A DNA stretch of 64,000 nt from Candidatus Tokpelaia hoelldoblerii (lineage in GTDB: Bacteria; Pseudomonadota; Alphaproteobacteria; Rhizobiales; Rhizobiaceae), in NCBI GenBank assembly GCA_002005325.1, contig CP017315.1, forward strand, positions 1 through 64,000, read 5' to 3'. The notes below the pieces were generated by a model. That model searched no databases and was not told the origin of the DNA. It was given only the letters and a program-made list of their open reading frames with translations. Position 1 is the first letter of the stretch. Each line of letters starts with the position of its first letter. The position numbers and the translations under genes are program-made. Below are positions 51,642 to 60,753 of the stretch, one piece after another.

Positions 51642-52132
51642 TGATGATAAAAAAAATTTTACCCTATCCGGTTCTTGCCTTGCTGATTGTGATCATGTGG
51701 CTGTTGTTGAGCGGGTTTTCGCCTGGACAGCTGTTACTTGGCTGTGTGGTTTCGCTGTTTGCCATGTTTGCGGCGGAAAAGGTAGGGCTGCTGCATGAAA
51801 AAATATACAGCTGGAGCGCTTTTTTCAAACTTTTGCTGCGGGTATCGGTGGATATAACACGGTCCAATCTGGCCGTGGCGGGGATTATTCTGCGTAAGGG
51901 ACACACCCGTTATAATTCCGGTTTTATTGTTGTGCCGCTGGATATACGCCACCGGGCGGGGCTGGTGTTTCTGGGTGGAATTTTGACTGCGACACCGGGC
52001 ACGGCGTGGATTGCGTTTAATGTCAAAAGCAATGAACTGGTGCTGCATGTGCTGGATTTGACGGATGAGGCCTACTGGCAGCAGCTGATCAAGAATCGCT
52101 ATGAACGGCTGTTGATGGAGATGTTCGAATGA
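51641..52132 (+). CDS. mrpE: Mrp antiporter subunit E
   Basis: Membrane subunit of 163 residues with two or three N-terminal helices and a cytoplasmic domain with LTATPGTAWIAF-like sequence (here ILTATPGTAWIAFNVKS) and LVLHVLD, both typical of MrpE. GGGAGG precedes two ATGs; the first overlaps the mrpD stop. It ends with ATGA overlap on mrpF. Confidence 0.9.
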   Translation: MMIKKILPYPVLALLIVIMWLLLSGFSPGQLLLGCVVSLFAMFAAEKVGLLHEKIYSWSAFFKLLLRVSVDITRSNLAVAGIILRKGHTRYNSGFIVVPLDIRHRAGLVFLGGILTATPGTAWIAFNVKSNELVLHVLDLTDEAYWQQLIKNRYERLLMEMFE

Positions 52133-52410
52133 GTGTGATGATTTTGGCATTTGGAATCTATTTATCGCAGGTCATACTGGGCATTGCCATGCTGCTGGCG
52201 ACAATCCGGCTGGTTCTCGGTCCACGAACGCAGGACAGGATTATCGCTCTTGATACGCTTTATATCAATACCATGATTTTGTTCATGGTATTCGGTATCC
52301 GCACCAATACAAGCCTTTATTTTGAAATGTCGCTGGTGATTGGTCTGCTCGGATTTGTTTCCACAATAGCGCTGGCCAAGTTTCTGATGCGGGGCGAGGT
52401 GATAGAATGA
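52129..52410 (+). CDS. mrpF: Mrp antiporter subunit F
   Basis: Small membrane subunit of 93 residues with three helices and the family segment LVLGPRTQDRIIALDTLYIN followed by the last helix and GEVIE. It overlaps mrpE and mrpG by four bases each, so the subunits are translationally coupled. Confidence 0.92.
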   Translation: MSVMILAFGIYLSQVILGIAMLLATIRLVLGPRTQDRIIALDTLYINTMILFMVFGIRTNTSLYFEMSLVIGLLGFVSTIALAKFLMRGEVIE

Positions 52411-52829
52411 ATACGCAACTGCCGGAACTGCCCTTGTGGCTTTCTATTCTGGTGACAGCCTTTTTGTTGTGGGGGGCGGGGCTGTCATTGCTTGGCTGTG
52501 TCGGATTGCTACGGTTTACAGATTTTTATGAGCGCATTCATATGCCGACCTTGTGCACGACATGGGGGATTGGCGGAGTGATTGTCGCTTCACTGTTATT
52601 GTCGACCTTTTATGAAGATCACACGGTGTGGAACGAATTGCTGATTACGGTTTTCATGATTTTGACAACACCGGCGACATTGATGATGATTGCCTTTGCC
52701 GCTAGCCAGCGTGACAACACCAATGACTGGAGCGAAATGCCGCGCAAGTTTCCGATAAGGCAGCCCGAGGCGCCGTGGACGGAAGAGGAAGAGGTGCAGG
52801 AAAAAAAGAGAAAGAAAAAAAGGTCTTAA
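52407..52829 (+). CDS. mrpG: Mrp antiporter subunit G
   Basis: Last Mrp subunit, 140 residues, three helices with LLGCVGLLRFTDFYERIHMP, the MrpG signature. The tail is highly charged (EEEEVQEKKRKKKR). Its TAA overlaps the stop of the convergent gene at 52826; no terminator hairpin lies between them. Confidence 0.92.
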   Translation: MNTQLPELPLWLSILVTAFLLWGAGLSLLGCVGLLRFTDFYERIHMPTLCTTWGIGGVIVASLLLSTFYEDHTVWNELLITVFMILTTPATLMMIAFAASQRDNTNDWSEMPRKFPIRQPEAPWTEEEEVQEKKRKKKRS

Positions 52830-53794
52830 TCGGTTTTTAAAACAACGCTTCGGGCGATGGCGTCAATGGTTGAGACAAGCGGGGTGAGTGTGCCGGATTT
52901 GCCGAGTGCCTGCAGGTAGATCATCTTGCTGTCACTGTCCAACGCTGTATAGAGGATGATGTCCTGTATGTTGCCGTCATTGTCTTTACCGGTGCCGGCA
53001 AGGCGGCGGCCTTCGTAACGGGCAAAGGTTACGGTTTTTTCCTGCGTGATGGTTTGGATTGTGAAAACCTGCCGGATAGAGGCCAGGTAAAGCGTTTGCA
53101 GTTGCTGTGCCGTGGCGGAGAGGTAGGGCTGTGTATCGCGGATGATATAGAGCGTGACGGGTTTGTCGGCCGAGTCCGGTTCGGAAGCCGCTTCAAGAGT
53201 AACGGCAGCACCCATCAGGGCTGCTTTGGTCTGGAAGGGGGCGAGTGTTTCATAAGTGAAGGGCAGGGCGGCAACCTGCAATTTAAGGCTGTTCCATGCG
53301 CCGGCTTCAATGCTGCGGAATACAGCAAGCGCCTGCACGGCGGAAAATTGCGCACTTGCTGGCGCCTGCAGAGTGATCATATAAAAACCCTGGCCGGAAA
53401 TACCTTCTGCGCTGACCATGGTTGCCCATTTGTCATAGCTGGTATCACCATCTTTTTGTGTGCCGGAGTAGACAGTGATGGGCAGGCCGGTGCTCGTTAC
53501 GGCTGTTTCATGGCCGGTGATGGTGAAGTTGTAGGTTTTCATGATGGCAGTGAATTGTTCCGCGTCCTCAAATACCGCGGCAATTTTTTCAGCCGTTTCA
53601 GGTGGAAAAATAATCACAAGAATGCTGGCATCGGTTTGCGGATTGATGAAACCGCTGAAATCTTTTGCCGGTTTGAATCCCGCCGGCGGGGTAAGCGCGA
53701 TCGGTGTGCCTGCTACGGTTTGCGGTGCCGGATCGGCGAAAACAGAAGGTGTGAAGACAAGAAGAGTAACCAGAAGGCCAAAAACAAAGCGCAT
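52826..53794 (-). CDS. Exported protein of unknown function
   Basis: A 322-residue protein with a signal peptide (cleavage near VFADPAP, residue 21). The body has two similar-looking halves: a first domain with LTPPAGFKPAKDFSGFINP and a PsbP-like pattern of strands, and a second with KPVTLYIIRDTQPYLSATA. I do not recognise a family. It is probably periplasmic. Its end overlaps mrpG by four bases tail to tail, and on the other side infC is upstream of it on the same strand, separated by a terminator, so it has its own promoter. A role with the Mrp system is possible but unsupported. Confidence 0.7.
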   Translation of the reverse strand: MRFVFGLLVTLLVFTPSVFADPAPQTVAGTPIALTPPAGFKPAKDFSGFINPQTDASILVIIFPPETAEKIAAVFEDAEQFTAIMKTYNFTITGHETAVTSTGLPITVYSGTQKDGDTSYDKWATMVSAEGISGQGFYMITLQAPASAQFSAVQALAVFRSIEAGAWNSLKLQVAALPFTYETLAPFQTKAALMGAAVTLEAASEPDSADKPVTLYIIRDTQPYLSATAQQLQTLYLASIRQVFTIQTITQEKTVTFARYEGRRLAGTGKDNDGNIQDIILYTALDSDSKMIYLQALGKSGTLTPLVSTIDAIARSVVLKTD

Positions 53795-53836
53795 GATGAT
53801 ACCTTTTTGTCAAAACAGTGCGGGGTGCCGCAAGAT

Positions 53837-53867
53837 AAAAACACCCGCCGGTTTGACTGGCGGGTGC
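53837..53867 (-). terminator. Terminator after infC
   Basis: CACCCGCC (53842-53849, extended to either side) pairs with GGCGGGTG (53859-53866). On the leftward strand four to five T follow. It lies 13 bases after the infC stop. Confidence 0.8.
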
Positions 53868-53879
53868 TGTATCTGGCCA

Positions 53880-54416
53880 TTACTTGGGCGCGATGACCAT
53901 CATCATCTGGCGGCCTTCAAGCTTGGGTTCAGCCTCAACCTTGGCGATTTCAAGCGTATCTTCCTTAACACGGGCGAGCAATTTCATGCCCAGTTCCTGA
54001 TGCGCCATTTCGCGGCCACGGAAACGCAGGGTGATTTTGACCTTGTCGCCGTCTTCAAGAAAACGCACAACGGCCTTCATCTTCACGCCATAGTCGTGCG
54101 TGTCGATGTTCGGGCGCATTTTGATTTCCTTGATCTCAACCGTTTTCTGTTTCTTGCGCGCTTCAGATGCTTTTTTCTGATTTTGATATTTCAGCTTGCC
54201 GAGATCAATGATTTTGCACACCGGCGGTTCGGCGTTGGGCACGATTTCAACCAGATCAAGACCGGCGGCCTCTGCCATGGCAAGGGCATCCTGCGTTGAA
54301 ACAACACCGTGATTCTGCCCCTCGGCATCAATCAGCTGAATGCGGGGAATGCGAATGTCATGGTTGGAACGGGGGCCGTCTTTCTGGACGGGGGTATTTT
54401 TTACGGGTCGGCGAAT
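53880..54416 (-). CDS. infC: Translation initiation factor IF-3, with ATT start
   Basis: IF-3 keeps 30S and 50S apart and proofreads start codon choice. The 178-residue protein has SNHDIRIPRIQLIDAEGQNH, the linker KKASEARKKQKTVEIKEIK and the C-domain RFRGREMAHQELG. No ATG, GTG or TTG fits; the ATT at 54414-54416 is preceded by AGGAG with an 8-base spacer and gives IRRPVKN, the usual alphaproteobacterial N terminus. The rare AUU start is the classical device by which IF-3 limits its own synthesis. A frame starting further upstream at 54452 would run through the ribosome site. Confidence 0.93.
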   Translation of the reverse strand: MRRPVKNTPVQKDGPRSNHDIRIPRIQLIDAEGQNHGVVSTQDALAMAEAAGLDLVEIVPNAEPPVCKIIDLGKLKYQNQKKASEARKKQKTVEIKEIKMRPNIDTHDYGVKMKAVVRFLEDGDKVKITLRFRGREMAHQELGMKLLARVKEDTLEIAKVEAEPKLEGRQMMMVIAPK

Positions 54417-54622
54417 GGTTGATTCTCCTGAAATTGTTGAAACCTGCCGCAACAGCCATGCTGAAGCTTTGGTTTTTTATAGCGTATTTTTAAATAATTT
54501 CGAGCATAAAATGCATATTTAACCGGTAAAATTAGCGTTTTTGTTGATTGGGCTTGTGAAATGGCAACAGTTTTCTTAAAAATGATGAGAAAAAAGGAAT
54601 AACAAGACAGGCTGGAACAGCA

Positions 54623-55384
54623 ATGCAAAATGAGAAATCTCTGCAGTTTATTCAAGTTGACGGTGTTGATATTGCTGTGCGCTATCGCGCCGGAGAGCGG
54701 ACCCCCGGGCTGGTATGGCTTGGCGGCTATCGCTCGGATATGCTGGGCACAAAAGCTGTGGCGCTGGATACACTGGCAGAGCAGGCCGGGGTTTCGTGTT
54801 TGCGCCATGATTATTCAGGACATGGAGAATCCGGCGGCGCGTTTCCGGATGGGACAATTTCGCTTTGGCTAAAGCAGAGTCTGGCGGTTTATGAGCGTTT
54901 TGCTGTCGGTGACCAGGTTTTGATCGGCTCTTCCATGGGATGCTGGATTGCTCTGCGCATGGTGCAGGAGTTGAAAAAGCGCGGCGTTGCGCCTGCCGGA
55001 ATTGTACTGATTGCGCCAGCGCCCGATTTTACCAAAACGCTGATTGAAGCGGCGATGAGTGACGGGCAGCGCGTGGCGCTTGAGCAGTCGGGTGTGCTGG
55101 AAGTGCCGACAGAATACGGGGTGCAGATTTATACCGGAAAGCTGATTGAGGACGGACGCAATAATCTGGTTCTGGACGGAATTATCGAAACCGGCTGTCC
55201 GGTGCATATCTTGCAGGGAATGCAGGATAGTGTCGTGCCGTATCATGATACGCTGGAATTGATGGAACATCTGCCCGTTGATGATGTCACGCTGACGCTG
55301 GTCAAGGATGGAGACCACCGGCTGTCACGCCCGCAGGATATTGCGCTTCTGGAGCAGACGGTTCAAGCCATGCTTGTGGCTTGA
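54623..55384 (+). CDS. Alpha/beta hydrolase (ABHD10-like)
   Basis: Serine hydrolase of 253 residues. Oxyanion region LGGYRSDMLG, CLRHDYSGHGESGG, nucleophile elbow IGSSMG (Ser near residue 104), Asp in LQGMQDSVVP and catalytic His in VKDGDHRLSRP form a complete triad. It resembles the ABHD10-type esterases common in Alphaproteobacteria next to infC. The substrate is unknown; a thioesterase role is possible. It is divergent from infC. Confidence 0.85.
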   Translation: MQNEKSLQFIQVDGVDIAVRYRAGERTPGLVWLGGYRSDMLGTKAVALDTLAEQAGVSCLRHDYSGHGESGGAFPDGTISLWLKQSLAVYERFAVGDQVLIGSSMGCWIALRMVQELKKRGVAPAGIVLIAPAPDFTKTLIEAAMSDGQRVALEQSGVLEVPTEYGVQIYTGKLIEDGRNNLVLDGIIETGCPVHILQGMQDSVVPYHDTLELMEHLPVDDVTLTLVKDGDHRLSRPQDIALLEQTVQAMLVA

Positions 55385-55508
55385 AATGAGACAGGACTAT
55401 GCCTGAATTTGGGGAAACCGGTACAAAAGCGGGGGGATTGGGCAGCTTTTAAGCGGGAAAGTGTCAGGAGAGCTTGGGAAAAAGCGGTCTATCGGCTATA
55501 GTTTTCAT

Positions 55509-56261
55509 ATGTTCAAGCGGTTTTTTGCATCTTCCAGGACAACATTTCCGCAATCTTATGCGCTTTCTGACAGGGAATTGCCGTTGAAGGTTGTTGCCGA
55601 TACGCGCGCGCGCCGTTTGATTTTGCGTATTGAGCAAGGTGGCAAGGGCTTGCGGGTGACCGCACCGCCGGGTATACGCGGGCGGGATGTCGAGCGTTTT
55701 GTTGACCGCCATCGCGATTGGCTGGAACGCCGTCTGCACGGGATTCCGGCCCCGACTGACAGTGGCGCCATCCTGCATGACGGGGCGCATATCATGCTGT
55801 TTGGCAAGCAGCACCGCATTGTTTATGTTGGCGGGCGTGGTGTTGCTGAAGTGGCAGAGCGCGATGGTGAATTGTGCCTGCTGGTTTATGGTGATGAGCA
55901 ATATCTGGCGCGGCGGGTGAAGGATTTTGTCCGCAAACAGGCAGAACGGGTGATTGCGCCGCTGGTGGAGCACTATAGCGCCGTTGCAGGCCGCAAGCCG
56001 AAATCAGTGCGTTACAAGGATACTGTGAGCCGTTGGGGTTCATGCTCGGCAGACGGGCATTTATCTTTTTCATGGCGGATCGCCATGGCGCCGGCAGATG
56101 TTATCCGCTATCTTGTGGCGCATGAAGTGGCGCATCTGATTGAGATGAACCATGCGCCGCAATTCTGGGCGTTGTGTGAAAGGCTGTGCCCTGGCAGCCA
56201 GCAGCAACGGACCTGGCTTAAATACAATGGTCAGAGCCTGCATGCTGTTCATTTCGGATGA
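55509..56261 (+). CDS. YgjP-like (DUF45) metallopeptidase
   Basis: Zinc-dependent M48-related protein of 250 residues. The zinc site is HEVAHLIEMNH with a third ligand downstream, preceded by VSRWGSCSADGHLSFSWR, the conserved WGSC segment of the family. The N-terminal half binds an unknown partner. The ATG at 55509 was chosen; the frame is open from 55461. It lies 124 bases after the hydrolase and converges on pheT. Confidence 0.88.
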   Translation: MFKRFFASSRTTFPQSYALSDRELPLKVVADTRARRLILRIEQGGKGLRVTAPPGIRGRDVERFVDRHRDWLERRLHGIPAPTDSGAILHDGAHIMLFGKQHRIVYVGGRGVAEVAERDGELCLLVYGDEQYLARRVKDFVRKQAERVIAPLVEHYSAVAGRKPKSVRYKDTVSRWGSCSADGHLSFSWRIAMAPADVIRYLVAHEVAHLIEMNHAPQFWALCERLCPGSQQQRTWLKYNGQSLHAVHFG

Positions 56262-56320
56262 CAGGGTTTCAGGGCTGTTTACCGGGAAAGCAAGAAGGTT
56301 TTTCCAGTAAAATCTGTTAT

Positions 56321-58735
56321 TCAGGTGCGCAAAGTGCCACCGGTGCTTTTGATGACATTGGCGATGACTTTTTCGCTCAAAGTTTCCAGCTCTTTATCTG
56401 TCATTGTGTGTTCAAACGGTTGCAGTGTCACCTCGATTGCCACAGATTTTTTATCCGCGCCAAGGCTTGCTTCTTCAAACACGTCAAAGACCTGTACGGA
56501 CTGGACAAGTTTTTTATCCGCGCCACTTGCCGCACGGATAATACTGGCGGCGGTGACTGATTTATCCACGACAAAGGCAAAATCACGGGTGATTTTCTGC
56601 AAGGGAGACAGGATGAGCGGCGGGCGTGTTTTGCCGCTTTTCTTTTTACTTTCAGGAATAGCATCAAGAAAAATTTCAAAACCGCACAGCGGGGCAGCCG
56701 CGTCAAGCTGTTCCAGCGTGTCAGGATGAAATTCACCGAAATGGCCAAGGATGATCCTGGGACCGAGTTTGATAACACCTGAACGCCCCGGGTGGTAATA
56801 GTCCGGTGCGCCGGCCTCGATTTGCACTTTATCGGCGCTCATGCCGCAGGCTGTGAGGACGGCCAGAGCATCCGCTTTGGCGTCAAATACGTCAACAGCA
56901 GCAGCATTGCCGGCCCAGAAGCGGCCCGTCCTGTCAAGTTGCGCCGTGCCGCGGCGCAAGCCTCCGGCAACGCGGCGCTGCTTGTCGGGGGTGTCGCCTT
57001 CATACGTTGCCGCGACCTCAAACAGGGCGAGATCATGGAAACCGCGCGCGGCATTGCGTTCCGCCGCCATGATAAGGCCGGGCAGCAATGAAGGGCGCAT
57101 ATCTGACAGATCAGCGGCAATGGGGTTGGCAATTTTCAGCTCGGGCCTGCCGCCGCCAAACAGGCGGGCGGCTTTTTCGCTGATGAAGGATAGTGTAACA
57201 GCTTCCAGCATGCCGCGGCTTGCCAGTGCACGCTGTGCGTTGCGGGTGCGGATTTGCAACGGTGTCAGGATGGCGCCCTTGACATTGGCAGGCACGGGCA
57301 GCGGCTGCGGGGTGATTTTGTCAATGCCGTGAATACGCATGACTTCTTCCACCAGATCAGCCTTGCCTTCAATATCCGGCCGCCATGCCGGCACAGTGAC
57401 GGTGAGGGTATTCTTGCCGCCTTTCACCTGAAAACCAAGGCTCGTCAGGATTGATTTCACCTGTTTTTCCGGTATATCAAGGTTGGTCAAGCGTTTGATT
57501 TCTGACAAGGGGAATGCAATGGCTGGCTGAACAGGAGCAGTGAAACCGGTGAGTTCAGCCCTTGAGGCTGTGCCGCCGCAGAATTGCGTTACCATTTGCG
57601 TGGCCAGTTCAAGGCCGGGCTGCATGAAAGCCGGGTCCACGCCGCGCTCAAACCGGTAACGGGCATCACTGACAATGCCGAGCGTGCGGCCGGTCTGTGC
57701 GATATTGTGCGCGTCCCACAGGGCGGATTCAATCAGCACATTTCTGGTATTTTCATCACAGCCGGTTGCTTCACCGCCCATAATGCCACTGAGCGAAATA
57801 ACGCCGGTATCGTCAGTGATAACACACATATCCGGTATGAGTGTATATTCCCTGCCATCAAGGGCAGTGAGTTTTTCGCCGTTTTTAGCGCGGCGCACGA
57901 TAAGGTTGCCTTTGATTTTATCAGCGTCAAAGACATGCAGCGGGCGGCCCTGATCAAAGGTCAGGTAATTGGTGATGTCCACCAGCGCGTTGATGGGGCG
58001 CAGGCCAACAGCGGTTAACCGCTGTTGCAGCCATTTGGGGGATGTGGTGTTTCTGACACCGCTGACACTGCGCCAGGCAAAGCCGGTGCAAAGTGGCGTG
58101 GTATCGCTGAAGTTCAGCTGTACCTGTTTTACCGGTTTTTCAGAGCCGGAAGTGGTGGGGATTTCGGGTGTTTTCAATGTGCCGAGACCAGCGGCGGCAA
58201 GGTCACGGGCAATACCGTGGACACCGGCGCAGTCCGCCCGGTTGGGGGTGAGGCTGACATCAATCACCGGATCATTCAGGCCCGCATAAGCGGCAAAGGG
58301 TGTGCCGACCGGTGCATCTTCCGGCAGTTCGATAATACCGTTATGCTCGCTTGACAACAGCAGTTCACGCTCGGAGCACATCATACCGAAGCTCTCTACA
58401 CCGCGGATTTTGCCGACAGCAAGGGTTGTATCAATACCGGGTACATAAGCGCCGGGCGGGGCAAATACGCCGACAAGACCGGCTCGCGCATTAGGTGCGC
58501 CGCAGACGACCTGCAACGGCTTACCGTCGCCCGTATCAACGCCGAGCACTTGCAGCTTGTCGGCGTCAGGGTGTTTTTCTGCGGTGAGAACGCGGGCGAT
58601 AACAAAGGCGTTAAAGCCGGAGCGGTCATCTACGTCTTCTACCTCAAGGCCGATAGCGGTGAGGGTGTCCGTGATCTGCTTAAGTGTTGCGTCTGTTTCC
58701 AGATGATCTTTCAGCCAGGATAATGTGAATTTCAT
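56321..58735 (-). CDS. pheT: Phenylalanyl-tRNA synthetase beta subunit
   Basis: Large subunit of the alpha2-beta2 enzyme charging tRNA-Phe; it holds the editing site and tRNA contacts. The 804-residue protein has the N-terminal tRNA-binding domain (VIARVLTAEKHPDADKLQVL), the B3/B4 and B5 domains, a core domain and the C-terminal ferredoxin-like anticodon-binding domain ending near VIKSTGGTLR. Length is normal. The gap from pheS is 17 bases. Confidence 0.96.
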   Translation of the reverse strand: MKFTLSWLKDHLETDATLKQITDTLTAIGLEVEDVDDRSGFNAFVIARVLTAEKHPDADKLQVLGVDTGDGKPLQVVCGAPNARAGLVGVFAPPGAYVPGIDTTLAVGKIRGVESFGMMCSERELLLSSEHNGIIELPEDAPVGTPFAAYAGLNDPVIDVSLTPNRADCAGVHGIARDLAAAGLGTLKTPEIPTTSGSEKPVKQVQLNFSDTTPLCTGFAWRSVSGVRNTTSPKWLQQRLTAVGLRPINALVDITNYLTFDQGRPLHVFDADKIKGNLIVRRAKNGEKLTALDGREYTLIPDMCVITDDTGVISLSGIMGGEATGCDENTRNVLIESALWDAHNIAQTGRTLGIVSDARYRFERGVDPAFMQPGLELATQMVTQFCGGTASRAELTGFTAPVQPAIAFPLSEIKRLTNLDIPEKQVKSILTSLGFQVKGGKNTLTVTVPAWRPDIEGKADLVEEVMRIHGIDKITPQPLPVPANVKGAILTPLQIRTRNAQRALASRGMLEAVTLSFISEKAARLFGGGRPELKIANPIAADLSDMRPSLLPGLIMAAERNAARGFHDLALFEVAATYEGDTPDKQRRVAGGLRRGTAQLDRTGRFWAGNAAAVDVFDAKADALAVLTACGMSADKVQIEAGAPDYYHPGRSGVIKLGPRIILGHFGEFHPDTLEQLDAAAPLCGFEIFLDAIPESKKKSGKTRPPLILSPLQKITRDFAFVVDKSVTAASIIRAASGADKKLVQSVQVFDVFEEASLGADKKSVAIEVTLQPFEHTMTDKELETLSEKVIANVIKSTGGTLRT

Positions 58736-58752
58736 AATGCACTCTCACGAGG

Positions 58753-59835
58753 TTAATTGCTGAGGCCGCCGAAAAGGGTGGGAATATCAAGCGGGCGGAA
58801 ACCATAATGGTCAAGCCAGCGTACATCGGCGTCAAAAAACGCGCGCAGATCGGGCATACCATATTTGAGCATGGCGATACGGTCGATACCAATCCCCCAG
58901 GCAAAGCCCTGATAAACGTCCGGGTCAAGGCCGACGGATTTCAGCACATTGGGGTGCACCATGCCGCAACCGAGAATTTCCAGCCAGTCTGTTCCTTCAC
59001 CGAGTTTGATTTCCGTGCCCGAACGGTCGCACTGAATATCTACTTCCATAGATGGTTCAGTAAAGGGGAAGAAAGACGGGCGAAAGCGCATTTTTATTGC
59101 CGGCACTTCAAAAAATGCCTTGCAGAATTCTTCCAGCACCCACATCAGATTGGCAATGTCGGCGCTTTTGTCGATGACCAGCCCTTCAAGCTGGTGGAAC
59201 ATCGGCGAGTGCGTGGCGTCAGAATCCATCCGGTAGGTTTTCCCCGGAATGACAATGCGGATAGGGGGTGGCTGTTGCTCCATCGTGTGGATTTGCACCG
59301 GTGAGGTGTGCGTCCGCAGCAGCTTGCGTGCGCCCTGTTCATCAGCGTTGAAAAAGAATGTGTCGTGCATTTCCCGCGCTGGATGGCCTTCAGGGAAATT
59401 CAGCGCGGTAAAGTTGTAATGATCGGTTTCGATATCCGGCCCTTCAGCGATGGAAAAGCCCATATCGGAAAAGATCGCAGTGATTTCGTCAATCACCTGC
59501 GAGATGGGATGAATACGGCCTTGTTCTGCCGGACCTGGACGTACGGGCAAGGTGACATCAACCATTTCATGTTTCAGCCGTGCAGCCACGGCTGCACGTT
59601 TTAATTGTTCGCGTTTTTCAGCCAGTAAATCGGTGATGCGGGTTTTCAGGCCGTTAAGAGCAGGCCCGGCGGTTTGACGTTCTTCCACGCTCATGGAGCC
59701 GAGGCTTTTCAGTTTTTCGGAAATGCTGCCTTTTTTACCCAGCGCATGGATGCGCACGGCTTCAAGCGTTTCCATATCCTGTGCCGCTTCAATCGCATTG
59801 CGGATGTCTTGTTCGAGAGTGTCAATGTTGCTCAT
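58753..59835 (-). CDS. pheS: Phenylalanyl-tRNA synthetase alpha subunit
   Basis: Catalytic subunit of 360 residues. The N-terminal coiled-coil arm is followed by the class II core: HPARDMHDTFFF-like motif 2 entry (here GHPAREMHDTFFF), RTHTSPVQI, YRMDSDATHSPMFHQLEG and motif 3 GFAWGIGIDRIAMLKYG. It starts 9 bases after a kinase-like gene and precedes pheT in one transcript. Confidence 0.96.
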   Translation of the reverse strand: MSNIDTLEQDIRNAIEAAQDMETLEAVRIHALGKKGSISEKLKSLGSMSVEERQTAGPALNGLKTRITDLLAEKREQLKRAAVAARLKHEMVDVTLPVRPGPAEQGRIHPISQVIDEITAIFSDMGFSIAEGPDIETDHYNFTALNFPEGHPAREMHDTFFFNADEQGARKLLRTHTSPVQIHTMEQQPPPIRIVIPGKTYRMDSDATHSPMFHQLEGLVIDKSADIANLMWVLEEFCKAFFEVPAIKMRFRPSFFPFTEPSMEVDIQCDRSGTEIKLGEGTDWLEILGCGMVHPNVLKSVGLDPDVYQGFAWGIGIDRIAMLKYGMPDLRAFFDADVRWLDHYGFRPLDIPTLFGGLSN

Positions 59836-59844
59836 GATTTGGCC

Positions 59845-60654
59845 TCAAATTCCCAAATGCGAAATAAAAAACTCTGTAGCGATTAACATACGTTGACCGT
59901 CTTTGCCAAGCCGGATTGCTTTCAGTGCCTGCAGGGGTGGAAGAAAATGGCGGAAAAACCGCACGAGATGGCGCAAGTCTTCCAGTGTTTGCGGTGCCGT
60001 ATAGCGTTGCCAGGCATTGAATGCAGCGGCGGGTGTATGGTCTTTATCCTGTGCCCGCATACAGATTTGCAAAAACAGCAGCCAGATATCACGGGCTTGA
60101 GCCTGTGACAGGGACATGACAGCTTCCGGCTCTTCTTCAAAGTCAAAAAAGCCGATTTTGCCGTTTGGTGACAAAAACATATCGCGTGGATGCGGGCGGC
60201 CGTGGCAAAGGCCTGCGGCGTGTACTTCGCCCAAGGCTTTTGCGCAGGCGACAAGCATGGCTTCATGCTGGCGCGGCGCGGTTTTTTTCAAGGGCGCCAG
60301 GCGTTTTTGGATTGTTTTACCAACATCAGACAGCATCAAGGCTGTTTCCTGTGCACATATGATATCAGGAACGGGGATGCGGGCGGCCTTGAAGGCGGAC
60401 AGCTTACGGATTTCCTGTTGCAGCTGTTCCTGCGGGGAACGTAATGGCGCGGCGCGCAGATAGGGCTTCACCAGTTTTGAGAAAAGGGTTGCGTGAAACC
60501 ATCGGCTAAGGATGGGGGAGTCACAATCCATCCGTTTGATCCACACTGTTTGCTTATTCTGCAAAACGCGGCTGATACGCTTGCCACGGCTGGCGGTCAT
60601 AAGCTTTTGCGCAACAGCGTTACAGGGAAAACAGGACGGTGTGGTTTGTACCAT
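59845..60654 (-). CDS. Kinase-like protein (lipopolysaccharide/RIO kinase fold)
   Basis: About 270 residues with a protein-kinase-like C-lobe: the catalytic-loop equivalent is HGRPHPRDMFL and the metal loop is FFDFEEEPE. The usual catalytic Asp of the HxD motif is replaced by Arg in HGR, a pattern I have seen in Kdo/heptose-kinase-like families; activity is uncertain. Basic N-terminal part. Starts at 60654 or 60600 are possible; the longer frame to 60702 would begin inside the rplT terminator. It is 9 bases upstream of pheS, so it shares that transcript. Function unknown; a lipid or LPS sugar kinase is one guess. Confidence 0.65.
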   Translation of the reverse strand: MVQTTPSCFPCNAVAQKLMTASRGKRISRVLQNKQTVWIKRMDCDSPILSRWFHATLFSKLVKPYLRAAPLRSPQEQLQQEIRKLSAFKAARIPVPDIICAQETALMLSDVGKTIQKRLAPLKKTAPRQHEAMLVACAKALGEVHAAGLCHGRPHPRDMFLSPNGKIGFFDFEEEPEAVMSLSQAQARDIWLLFLQICMRAQDKDHTPAAAFNAWQRYTAPQTLEDLRHLVRFFRHFLPPLQALKAIRLGKDGQRMLIATEFFISHLGI

Positions 60655-60681
60655 AATAAAACATACCGGGTGGAGTGAAAC

Positions 60682-60717
60682 AAAAAACCCGCGCCGTATC
60701 ATAACCGGCGCGGGTTT
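60682..60717 (-). terminator. Terminator of the rpmI-rplT operon
   Basis: AAACCCGCGCC (60685-60695) pairs with GGCGCGGGTTT (60707-60717) around an 11-base loop. On the leftward strand six T follow. It lies 37 bases after the rplT stop and separates it from the kinase-like gene. Confidence 0.88.
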
Positions 60718-60753
60718 CAGAATTTTTAATGATAATCTGGAAACGTTAACCGA

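Noticed and set aside
53054..53896. 280-codon rightward frame opposite the exported protein gene
   Set aside because: The opposite strand encodes a protein with a good signal peptide; this frame is Gly/Arg/Cys-rich antisense.
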